Positions 22,585-34,400 of a stretch of 64,000 nucleotides of DNA are shown here, in pieces. Below the pieces are notes generated by a model, which saw nothing but the letters and a program-made list of their open reading frames with translations, was not told the origin of the DNA and did no database searches. Within the stretch, counting starts at the first letter, position 1. Each line of letters starts with the position of its first letter. Source of the DNA: Lota lota (lineage: Eukaryota; Chordata; Actinopteri; Gadiformes; Lotidae); NCBI GenBank assembly GCA_026745465.1, contig JACYXH010000826.1:3551792-3615791 (forward strand). Direction: 5' to 3'. The translations under genes and the position numbers were made by a program.

Positions 22585-24367
22585 GTTAACAAAATCGCTT
22601 GGGAGGAGGGAAGTGGGGGTATTTAAGGAGGGTGGAGAATATATAAAAAAGCTTTTGGGGATTGGAGAAGGAAGATTGAATCTTAGATTGAAAGAATGAG
22701 CTTTTGGCTGCAGAAAAAGGTGAGAAGAGATTGGTAGGCAAGGAGGTCATCAGGGCACTTGGATTTGCACCACGCCCTTTCAGCCGCCCGCAGGGTGATT
22801 CTGTCAGCATGCATTGAGTCAACCACGGTGCCGGAGGGATCGGGCGAGGCTGCCGGTAGGTGAGAGGACAGAGACAAGGACAAAGAGAGGAGTCGGGAGG
22901 CATGAGTGAGAAGGAGTCAGGGGTGGGGAGAGCTGATAGGACAGATGAGAAGAGGGAGACAGGGAGCGAAGGTTGCGACGGATAGGGACAGTATGTGTAG
23001 AAGACGGATCACCATGGGTTGCATGTTTATACTGACCACCACGGGACTTGAAAACAGGATATATATATATATGTGTAGGCAAAACCCTGTGTCTCCATAC
23101 ATCCTTGAAAGCCGTTTTGGAAGCTTTCCTTTTTTTATGTCGTATTTGTACAATTGTGCGAGCAGGGGCTGCCAATCCCAACTGGGATTCTAGGTGTTCT
23201 GACTGGATGTCAGAGGGGACTGTGTGTGTGTGTGTGTGTGAGAAGTTAACACTGCATTTCAGACCAAAGACTGCCAGCATGAGAGTTTTTCCGGTAAGTT
23301 TCACTTTGGATAGCCCAATCTAGGCATATTTCCCGGAACATCCTTGGGCCAGAGGTTTGTCACTTGTTTATCACCTGTATGTAGAAACAGTCTGCCAATT
23401 TAGCAATGAATCTCGTAATTATTGCTGAATGTTTAAAAGAACATTGAAAAAACAATTACAATTTTCTCCCAAGATATACAACAATAATCTGCACTGATGA
23501 AGCTTTATTAGACCAAATAGATTTAAGGAAAAGGACCTGTTAAAGAACAGTAAGCCTAATATACCCTATTGAAAAGTGCTAAATAAAGTTATTAGTCATA
23601 TTATCACGCTATTCATAGAATACATATTAACTCCAATCCAGTTTTAATTATAATGGCAATAATATATATAGATAAGATTTCACTCAATGTTTCATCTCAT
23701 CCATGACACGTTGCCTTGATTGTTTAAGAAGAGTTACCGTACCCAGCCATGCAGGGGCAGTTAGCTGTCAGTATGTAATGTTTGATGCATTAATCATAGT
23801 TCATGCATTTTATCATTCTTTCTTTTGTCCTTGCCACTGATAGGCAATACTAGCAGTGACTTGTATTGTCTTCAGTTTCTCTTTAGTGTACATGCTGGGT
23901 GTGTCAACAAAATATGGATGAATGTCCAGCCATTGCACATTTGGCTATTTAGTAATTAACACCTAAATTTACAGGGCTGTGAGTGTGGGTATGGCAGCCT
24001 CATCCCATTGCTAAGCAAGTTAATTTTGTATGTTTCTCTCCTTCTCTTGTGCCGACAAGATAAAACAAACAGAGGAATGAGAAAGATTCATAATAATGTT
24101 TTGTGTTTCACGTTTGCCAGTTTAAGAAGAAATCCCGTGCTCAGATTTTGTATTCGACTGTCATCCCTAGAGAACAACCTGCCGACAGGGGGCACTTTCT
24201 GCTACAGGTTTAGCCCCGCCTACAAATCACGTCACCATTGTTTACGTAATCGGAAGGGGTTTATTTTCAACCGAAACCAACCAACCGCGGTATGAGAATG
24301 GTGCAACTCGTATTGCTAGTGACACATAACATCGCTGAATCACACACGATATTATTCCAAAGCAAAC

Positions 24368-24913
24368 ATGCGTTCCATCACAGTGGTGTGTTTGATCTTC
24401 GGTAAGTTTTAGTTAGACAAGGAGCCTACACAAATGACAGATTGTAGTGATTTATGAATAATGTTAGCTAGTACTGGTATGCTACTTAGTCACGCTAGAA
24501 ATATGTAGCATCTGCTTATAACATAGTCATTCTCATACAATTTGAATAATCATGGTGTTGGTGCTCCTGCTACTTTAAGATACAAAATGTATAGCTATTG
24601 ATTCATCTGTAGTCAATTAGCTACTGTTATACATCACGGAGACTGACAAATGGGAATTCCCCATTCCTAAATATAATACCATACAGTTCCAAATGTAGTA
24701 TAGCAAGAATAGGGTTAGAAATGTGCTCCCTCATGAATATTCAGTTGCTTTCAAATTATTATAATATGAATATGATGTATTGCAGCAAGTAAATGGATAA
24801 ATCGATTAATATAATTTCATAATTTCATCACATTGGATGCAGCTCAAATTAAACGTCATGAAAATGTATCACAATGATGTAATATTTCCCATTGGATAGA
24901 TCCATTGGTTAAA

Positions 24914-25007
<94 letters not shown>

Positions 25008-28000
25008 TCTTCAGTCTCCGCTGCAAATGCTAATTTGGTGGAGGAATCTAAGTCCTATCTGTGTTGTGGAAAACCAGAGCTTACGGTTGATGCCGGTGAA
25101 AACTGTGAACAGAGTTGGGAATCAGCAAAAGAGGTATACCATAGAATAACATAAAAAATAACATGCATTAATAAATAGCATTTATATTTTATATTAATCT
25201 ATATTAATTAATATATATGAATTATATAAATTTCAGAACATAGCTGAATATCATCCAGTCCATCCTCTGGAGTGTTCTGCTCCATGCAGGAAAGTGTCCT
25301 CAGGGAAGCTCGTCATGGACACATGTCTTAATGTCACACTCAAGATGGTTTGCCCTGTATGTTAACCTTTACATTATTTTACCTATAACCTAGAATAGTA
25401 TAGTAGCCTACACTTCTCATGTTGTTATTGCAATGCAGCTACATTTCTATTACTCTGATTGTGTGCGTATATAAGTGATGTGCCTTACGACTAATTTCCC
25501 TTACGGTTAACCAGAAGTTTTGTCCAAATTGAGCACCAGACAATCTAAGAGGCCAAACATTGTCAGAAAAAAACATTGTGTGTATTAAAAAAACATTTTA
25601 AATTCTTAATTTAATATTATAAAAGAAGTCAAAACTTCTACATTTCAACATTGTTATTTATTTAGATCATTTTACACACTACACAAATACAACCCTCCTT
25701 ACCTCCCTCTCCCCTACCAAACCCATCCCCACACCCATGCCCGTAGCCATCTATGAGGTCACCGAGGTCCGGACCTCTGTCATCTTTTTAGAGCTATAAT
25801 AAAATTGGAATCTAAACAGTATAAAAAATCTGTCAGTTGAGAACTCCTCAGAGATGAGTTTATGCTTAATTCAGTTTAGACTTTGTTATGAGGTCAACCC
25901 CTCACCCCCCCAACAAAACAACCCCCGTAACTGAAGCCGCACCTATACCCCCCCCCCCCCCCCCCCTTCACCATAGCGTGAGAAGGCTGGTGTGTGTGTC
26001 TCCGAAGCACAAGTGATATCCTTCCCAAAATCTAGTAGTCGTAGCAGTGAGTGACTCCGGCGGGGTAACAGCGTCTTAATCAGATATATGTTGTGTTTGA
26101 CCAGGTGTTTTCCTGGTCAGCTTTACATTTTGCAGTACAACTATTTTCAGCGAGCGTTGTATGCGTCGATGTCTGCGTCCAGTTTGGAGAAGTGTAAACA
26201 ACCACACTTGTGACCGCTTTTGGCTGTCCATTGGACTGACTGTGTTAGAATGTACCACTTGAACACGTTGCGACAAGTCCAGCGCTCTCTTTCTATCTCT
26301 AATGCTTTTCTCATAGAGAAACTAGTATTTCTGGGGCCGACTAGCAATTGCAGCAATGACTAGTTGACTTATCCTGAAACTCCCTAGTGAAAACATCTTT
26401 CTGCCTGCTAACCTGTCTGCCTGCTTACCTGTCTGTGTATGTCTGTCTTCCTGCCAATCTGTATTTTTTGTTTGTTATGAAGAATTATGAAGGGCCTACC
26501 ATGTTAGCCATGAGTGTAATTCATTAGGAATAGGCGAAGAAAAACTGTTGAAACTTCTCCCCAAAACATTGAGGTTTAAATCCATTAAAGGGCTACTAGG
26601 CATGTTTGAGTTATAGACTAGCGAAGAATTAAGACCTTCATAAGCTTGGTATTCATAACTTTGTGGTAGAAGGCTTGGCTAGGTCTATAAGCCGAAACGT
26701 AATTATTTCAATCAGCATTATATCTGGTAATCTGTTGCCTCAAACGGGGTGATTTTGACAAGCAATTTAATCGTTAGGAGTGACGTAGCCAGCCAGCTTG
26801 CAATAGCATCGTATTGGATGTTTTTTCTCCATATTCTGTATGTTTGCCGATTAGGTTTGAGACATAATTTAACCTCACTCGTTCGCACTCATCGTACCTT
26901 CTTTTTAAGGGTGTGGAGTCAAATATACATATTTCATTAGTTTATACCTCACTTTCATCAATATCTATATAGACTAAGCTTTGTGCACATATCAACCCTT
27001 CTCGTTCAGTTTGATTGAATTCTGCCAGACAGGGGCCATCGCATTAATGTTTTTTAGCTAACTCGCGGTGATAGCGCTAGCTGCTATTTTAGCATCTTCG
27101 CTATCATAGGCTCATGCTTAGTGCTCAAGTACATCCCACTGATTGGTTGACGTCAAATTCTCCTACTTCAGCCGTGGACAGTTAGTATGACCGCAGATAG
27201 AAACATTAGAATATGTTTGGAAAAATTTTAACCAGCGTTTATAACTAGACATTTTTTGAGACTAATTATATGGACCCTGTCATAATTGTATAGAACAGTA
27301 TATCATGGTTGTATATCGCAAAATCGCCCAACCCTATCATATAGACTCAAACGCTTCATATAGACTGTCCTGTGTATCGCTGTTAATCGCCGTAACGTTG
27401 TCAATTCACACTGGCTCCGTGAGACAGCCCTCTCACACCTGCCGTGACGCGAGGGGTAGACCTCTGTGTTTTTCTACGGGTCGTCTCTATTTTTCCTGGT
27501 TATGCATGCCAACTGGAGTGTATTTCCCTTAGGTTTAAACCACAACATTTGGGTTCTGCCAAGCCATACTTCATCAACCACATTGCAGAATCATTGCTGG
27601 TGTAAATATAGACAGAGCAGGCAGTGCGGTAGCATTGGGGCCCGTGGGGTGGGGCGGCCGTGGAGCGAGCGTGTGGGAGAACGGCCCCTTACGAGGTGGC
27701 ACTGTCGCTGTCCTCAGTGATGTGTCAACAACCGTGGGGCAGGTTAGGATAGCAAGCAAGTTATAACGTTAGTCCAAAATAGGTGTAACGTTAGGCTATT
27801 GTGTTAGATATACATTTGAAGTTATATATACATTAAGGTAGGCTTACTAGGCTACAATTTGGACTAGCACTATCTTATCATTTTTACCTTGTTAGAATTG
27901 GTGAAATTCCATGTTTTGACTACTCTGTCTTACTTCAACAGGACGGACATTTAACTCTGGATAAGATTACGAAATACACTCCACATATGGACAAGTGCCC

Positions 28001-29319
28001 AGTAACTCCAGAAGCGTTTGTCAAATCAGCGGCATCGCCACGTAACCGTTACTATGGTAATAATTAGTGTGGTTGCAAACCAAGCCACACTATTGTTATC
28101 ACGTGTCTTATTATTATTAGTGTGGTTGCAAAGCAAGCCACACTATTGTTATCATGTGTCTTTTTATTATAATTATTTGTTTTCTTCCGCCTGATTTTCG
28201 GTAATTATCTCCTCCTACAGTTGTTGCCGCTATAAAAACTAAGCCCATTGCAAAGAATTGCGTCTACATTTAGAGACCAACCATTGCAGACTTTTGTTTT
28301 TATTAATATTTATAGTATTAATATTTCATATTGAAAGTGAATGGGGCAAAAACGCTCAAATCAACCACTCCAAACCTGAATACCTGGGAGATGTCAAATT
28401 AAATCCACATATGTAGACCAGACCCGATTGTCAAATCAGCGGAATCACCACCTAACTGTTACAATAGTAACAATTTATATTAATAATACATTTTAGTTGA
28501 AACACTTTTGAAGACACTCAAAGACACTTTGCATACGTATAAACATACATATACACATTCACACACAAACACATTCATACATACTTGCAAACATACATAC
28601 AGACATACATACATACATATCAATGTTTGAACAGGTGCAAATTATATAAATAAAGCTTAACCTACTATTATAACAGGGTGGTTATTAGGTAATAAACTCC
28701 AGTAATAATCCAATAATCCAGTAGAAATAAATAAATATTTATTTATTTCCTGGTGATCCATCATCCAGAATAGTGTGTGTGTGTTTTTCTTTGCATGGGC
28801 ATCAATAGTTCTAGTGCTGTGGTTCAATTTCCTTGAAACTTTGCACAATTGACAAACCATCTTTTTGTGTTTTAAATTCATTTGAAGATATGTTCAAAGC
28901 CGTGTCTCAATCGAACCTTTAGTGGGTCATGTTTCTGTTTACAATGAAAGCACTCACACCTCACAGCCACGCTATAACTTCCAGCACTGCTGAAAACCTT
29001 TGGCGCTCATCACAGCGCAATCCATTGTCACCTCATATTTTAAACACAGAACAAGACCTAAAATCAAATATTACAGCGTGTGTTGTCGTTTCTGCTCCTC
29101 GAGGACGGCCCACTGAGCTATAAATGTATGCTTTTACAGTATTGTAAAGATGCTAAGAGTGTCCACCAAATGTCATATGATACAATATATAATGCATATA
29201 ATATTTAATGTAATGTAATTATATTTTGTTTATCACCCACTGTAGGTTTGGTACCCTCTTCCTTGCTGTGTTTTTTTGCTTTGATCTGCCTGGGAATTAA
29301 TTCCTACTGTGCAAGATGA
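24368..29319 (+). CDS. Unrecognised small cysteine-rich membrane-anchored protein, copy 2 (five exons)
   Basis: Exons 24368-24401, 25015-25133, 25237-25356, 27942-28056 and 29246-29319 have the same lengths and phases as copy 1, giving 153 aa. Exons 1-3 are identical to copy 1. Exon 4 begins DGHLTLDKI in place of DGNKSVEKI, so the NKS sequon is lost, and later reads EAFVK for EAIVK. Exon 5 reads LVPSSLLCFFALICLGINSYCAR. All eight ectodomain cysteines are kept. The polyadenylation signal context (cttgacttaataaaatgc) is conserved near 30395. Both copies are expected to be expressible. Function is unknown. Confidence 0.6.
24919..25006. repeat. (GT)n microsatellite before the exon 2 acceptor (copy 2)
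   Basis: 88 nt of GT, ten nt longer than copy 1. This explains the offset change between copies. Confidence 0.95.
28058..28163. repeat. Two tandem hairpin-forming units beside the exon 4 donor (copy 2)
   Basis: Counterpart of 17402-17513, with a slightly different spacing between units. Confidence 0.8.
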
Positions 29320-30478
29320 AGCAGTGCTAACCACGGCTACCACATCCAGGCTAACCAATGAGTGGAGCTCCACCGACCACGGACACCAAGCCGTTTCACC
29401 CACAGTATCATCTGGACCAAGCCGAGGAGGTTTTCCTCATTCGCTCTATCTCTTTCTGTCGCACTTTATATCCTCCTTTCCCCTTGCACGTCGCTGTTTA
29501 GAATGTTCTAGGAAGGCTGTGAACTTGAGTTTAGCTGCCAATCTAAAGTTGGCTAAAATATTATTTAAATATCTTATATTTCAGGAAGGGAAACAGTGAA
29601 ATGGCCAAGTAGTCCCTCCTTTTGTAGCAAGCTAATATTGTCGCAATGAATGAACAAATTTTTACTGCTAGATGCCATGTCAATGTTGTCCATATGACAT
29701 CCAACCCTTTCCCTCCCAGCCTGACAAGACCAAAGCAATTTCAGTTTTTACCTGAACAGCTGAAGGATTTAAGTACATTAGAGGACTTTAAATGTTATAT
29801 GCACACATTATTCTAAATAAGGAAAACAACCAAAATAATGTTTGTTGTGTTGGTGGCATAACAGTATTGCCAGTAACAAGTTAATTACTAAATACTGTAT
29901 ATGAACTGAATACTTTACCAATATGTACCAAGTGAATGTCAATGTTCATGTAAACGTACAGTGCCTTCTGTGCTATTTCAGGGATGTACAGTTTTTTTAA
30001 TCAATGATCAAAAAGGTGCTGCAACACTGGGTTTTTCTACTGTCTACCTACTTTCTATTAGAGATGCATTTATAAACTATTTTTCTAAAGGTAGATAAAT
30101 AAGCTAGATGATCCAAGTTTAATAATGTAGTATATGTGCAATGACCAAAATGTTTCAACAAAGTGAATGGCTCTCATGGTCCAGCAAAACAACTGGAAAT
30201 ATGTAGACGAGTACTACAAGCACTCATACTGTAATGGTGCTGTTATGCTAACTTATATTTTAATGTGTGAATTGGTACGTTTATATTTGTTATTGTGTAA
30301 GCCATATTTTTTGTATGTTGTATAACGTTTGTTCAAAGGTGTGTACTGTTACCTGCCATTATTCTGCTTTCTCTTTTCCTTTCTGCTGACCTTGACTTAA
30401 TAAAATGCATTTTAATAATGCACTTTAATTGTGGTTTGTGCTTAATTGTAATTGGTGCTTAATAAACTAGCAAGGGTT

Positions 30479-31450
30479 AGGGTTTGGCCCATTGGCACAG
30501 CTAGCAATCCACAAAGCTACAAGGATATTACTCATTTTAAAAAAAAAGAAGAAGGAGTTTTGTAAGTTTTACCATGCATACCTGAGGGCTTTGGCTTTAG
30601 GGACGTTTTTCAAAAGATTTATTGAATTATTTTAATGTGGGCATTTGAAAACCTTTGAGACTGCAACTGAGAATTAAAGCTGACCTGACTGTTAAAAGGA
30701 GAGACAAGACTGGCCCACTTGGGTGACACATTTATTGTGACTCATGACTTGACCTTGAGTATACTTTTATTTTTGTAATAACAATATAAAAATGGCTTCA
30801 AAGTTATCTTCTTCACACAAAACACCAAATGACGTCCTAAATGTAATATTTGTCTTATTATGCATAATATTGCATAATATTAGCATTTGTCTTACTCTTA
30901 GCAACTAATCAACATAAGACTCATTAAGAAAAATGTAGGAGAGGAAATTTCAGAACACATACATACATATATTTCAAACACTTTGCGATTATATTTACAT
31001 TGCATTTTTTATTTTCAGTTTGGGGAGACCAAAAAATTTCAAAATTAGGAATTCATATTATTAGGACACTTTGACATGGCAATGGGATAGAGTCTTTATG
31101 AATTAAGAAAAAAAGTTAAGAGTTAAATGTCCACAAGAACTCTTGATCTGTTCGGATTTGTCCTTTTTTTGGCTTCCTCTCTGAATTGAGTCCATGTCTG
31201 AGCCCACAAGAGGGCCCCCCCATTGAACTATACTTGGCCCCATTTCAACCAGAGAACTAAATTTAACAAGGCCTTGAAACAGGCTGTTCCCATAGCTGGG
31301 CTTTATGGGTATGTTTCTATTCAAACCTAAGGACAGGGTAAATCAACTGGCCTACCAAAGAAAACGAACCATATAAATAAGGTTATGACAAGATTATCAG
31401 GGTGACAGACCAATGCAGGCCTCGATGTGCTCCACAGGGGGGCTGGGGGA
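30479..31450. other. Intergenic, no gene seen
   Basis: AT-rich unique sequence between the duplication and the end of the collagen gene. It probably includes the collagen 3' UTR on the minus strand. No supported exon. Confidence 0.5.
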
Positions 31451-34400
31451 CTACATCTTACTGCTGTGGGATCCTCTCTTCACCAGCCCCTGCTCTTTGC
31501 GCATCACTGGTGCATGGATGCTGCAGTCACGTGCCTCGCAAAACCCAGGCACTCCCGCCAGTCCCAGGCCTCCAGGTGGGCCCACCGGGCCGGGGAATCC
31601 CCTCGAGCCCCGAGGACCGTCCATGCCGATCTTGGGCTCTCCAGGGTGACCCGGAAATCCTGGAACCGCGGAAAAGGTGGATGATTGAAATTCCAAATTT
31701 CCATTCATAAAACGCAAACAAACAGCCTTGTTTGTTTGCCATGGGAGCTGTATCTTTATTTATAACATGCCTGCTGTTTGTCAGCTGTTATACAACGTAC
31801 ATACGTTCTTCACATAGACGCTTAAGGAGAACCGCTCTCTGTACCACAGCCTTGGGTTTTCCAGTAAGCATGGTAATGATAGTCGGTGGTGTATGGCAGA
31901 TGCTTCATATTCGTTAGAAAACATAAGCGTAACCAAGACAACCACCCCACCTTGCATTCATCTTGTGTGAATACTGAAAACTGAACAAACTACAATATAG
32001 CTGTGCTCAACATAATATTATAGTATACATCTGCTGGTGCTATCCAAGGAGCCCTGACAACCAGTCCTACCTGTAAGGCCCTGGGGTCCATCATGTCCTG
32101 GAAGGCCTTTACCAGCGTCCCCCACAGATCCTTTGGGTCCCTTCGAACCTATTAAGACAAAAAAACGAAATCAAGTTGTAAAAGAGTATTCGAGAATCAA
32201 GATATACTTCTCATCCAAGATCAATTAATCCTAGTGTATTTAGATTTACATTCACATTAAGTCATTTAGCAGACATCTCTATCCAAAAACTAGACTAGTT
32301 ACTTTTTCCATGTATTTGATTTTATTGCTACAATTAGCACCCATTGACATAGTCCATTCACTGCGCTGAGAGTTAGCACGTTGGCTAGGGTAAGCATCCT
32401 GTGCAGCACCCATTGACATAGTCCATTCACTGCGCTGAGAGTTAGCACGTTGGCTAGGGTAAGCATCCTGTGCAGTCGCTACGCGGCCTTAACCAGGAGG
32501 AGAGCATGGAGACGGGGGCGTCATCACGGGGGAGTCTCCTGGTTGGACGTACCTCTTTCACCCTGCTCTCCTTTCTGACCCTCCACTCCCCGGTCTCCCT
32601 GGTGACCCCGGGCCCCCTTGGTTCCAGCCTTCCCTGACTTGCCCTGGCGGACGGTGGAAGCAGAAGGGCATCAAAGGTCAGTTAAAACAAACAGACAAGG
32701 AAATGGGTTTCTCAATTTGAATTCATATACGTGTCTGTGACACATATCTGTAAAGATTCAGTATGCTTATTCAAGTATGAACCAAGAGGCGGCTGCTGTA
32801 TCGTTGACTCAAATCATGCACCTACAGAAGTTTACTTGTGGAAGATAGTGATGAACTAGGCTGTCAAACATAATAACCTAGGTGGAATAAAACATTATTT
32901 TCATAAATCAATTAAGCTTTATTTGTAAACCGTTGTTTGTGCAAAACAGCAGTGCTTTTGCAAACACAAGAGCTTAGCAATTAGTTAAAAACATATAGAA
33001 TCTGAATCAGAGGGCACTTCAGACGAAGAATTAAACAAAAAGGAGTAGGTCACAGAATTTGATAAGAAGAAAGTTCACTGAAAAGTATGTTTTAAGATTT
33101 TGTTGAAAAAATAAATAATCTGCTGGACTTTCTGCTGAAGTCCAACCAAGAATGTTAAATGCTATTTTTCAGTATTCCATCACACAACCCTGGTCCAACC
33201 CTTCAGCTCAGATACCTCAGTCCTAAAATCACAGCTGCTTGACTCACAGTTTTTCCAGGTGATCCAGGCGGGCCCCCGGCACCTGGGGGCCCGATAAGGG
33301 TTCTGTTGTTGATGGGACACCCCTGGGTGCACTTGGCCCTGATGGAGGAGGCGTACTGGGAGATCTGGGCCGTCACCACACCCCTACACAGCTGCAGGAC
33401 CTGCTCATCAGTCAGACCAGGGCCCTGCCAGGGAGGAGGAATCTCTTGTCAGACTCATCTACCCCACAGTGTGTGCGTGTGTGTGTTTAATTGATGTTTT
33501 TACAGCAACCTCTTATTCAGGCTGTTAAACAGACATGGAAATAACAAACAGTAGTTGCTCACAGGTGGACCGGCCACTCCCTTCGGTCCCGCTTGACCTT
33601 TGACCCCCAGGTCGCCTGAGGATCCGAGCTCCCCTCTGGACCCTGGGATCCCGGGGGGTCCGATGGGCCCGGGGACGCCGTCCGGACCCAAGGAACCTTT
33701 CTCTCCACGCTGGGGAGAGGAAAGAAGAAGAGATGCAGCATATTTAGAACGTGAAAGTGAAAATTAACTAATTAACTTACCTGAAGAAAGAACAACAGGC
33801 TACTGCTACAAATGTCTTCCAATCTGCGTAGCATCGTAATAAAGTTCTTAAACCATTGCAGGTGGTATGGTATTAGGAGTATTTGATTCTTGTTTAAAAA
33901 CATCTGGTTCTTCTTTAAAATATCTGCTTTTTATTTAAAGTTAATATTATATTATAATATATCTCATTTTGTAATGAAGAAAACATGTTGTTATCAAGAT
34001 ACAGGTTATTACTTCATTTGTTTTTTTGTTGATTTTTGTTTGTTTGTGTGTTTATTGTATTACCTGTCCCTTATCCCCATGGCCACCTTTGCCCCCCTGC
34101 AACAAAGGAACCAGGAAATGTGCATCAAGTTACAGTGCAGGTCAAGGAGGAAGTGAGGTCAGCACAAAGAACTGGATCTTCTGGTGGAAAATACGTAATT
34201 ACCTTCACTCCTTTCACACCCTTGATTCCCTTCTTGCCAGCAGCGCCCTGTAGGGAAGGAAAGCCCAATATGCAAAACAGATGAGGTCAAACAGAAGTTG
34301 TCCTGAGTTCACATTCCCTTTCCTACAGTAATACTATCTTGACTATAATATCACAGTAATATTATATTTGGTACAACTAGACATACTTTTCACCAAAACC

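Larger units (their letters stand above)
19816..30478. repeat. Tandem segmental duplication, copy 2 (~10.66 kb)
   Basis: Direct repeat of 9172-19815. The right edge is caagggtta at about 30470-30478, after which unique sequence (gggtttggcccattgg) starts. The clean junction with only a 2-3 nt overlap suggests unequal exchange or replication-based duplication, not transposition. Confidence 0.95.

Noticed and set aside
31402-31710. Plus-strand ORFs of 78-102 aa
   Set aside because: Antisense to the last collagen exon. The Gly-X-Y pattern is on the minus strand.
32252-32292. Short motif catttagcagacatctctatcc (similar at 49362-49402 and 58650-58682)
   Set aside because: Looks like the very common teleost dispersed tail motif, but each copy is too short to delimit an element.
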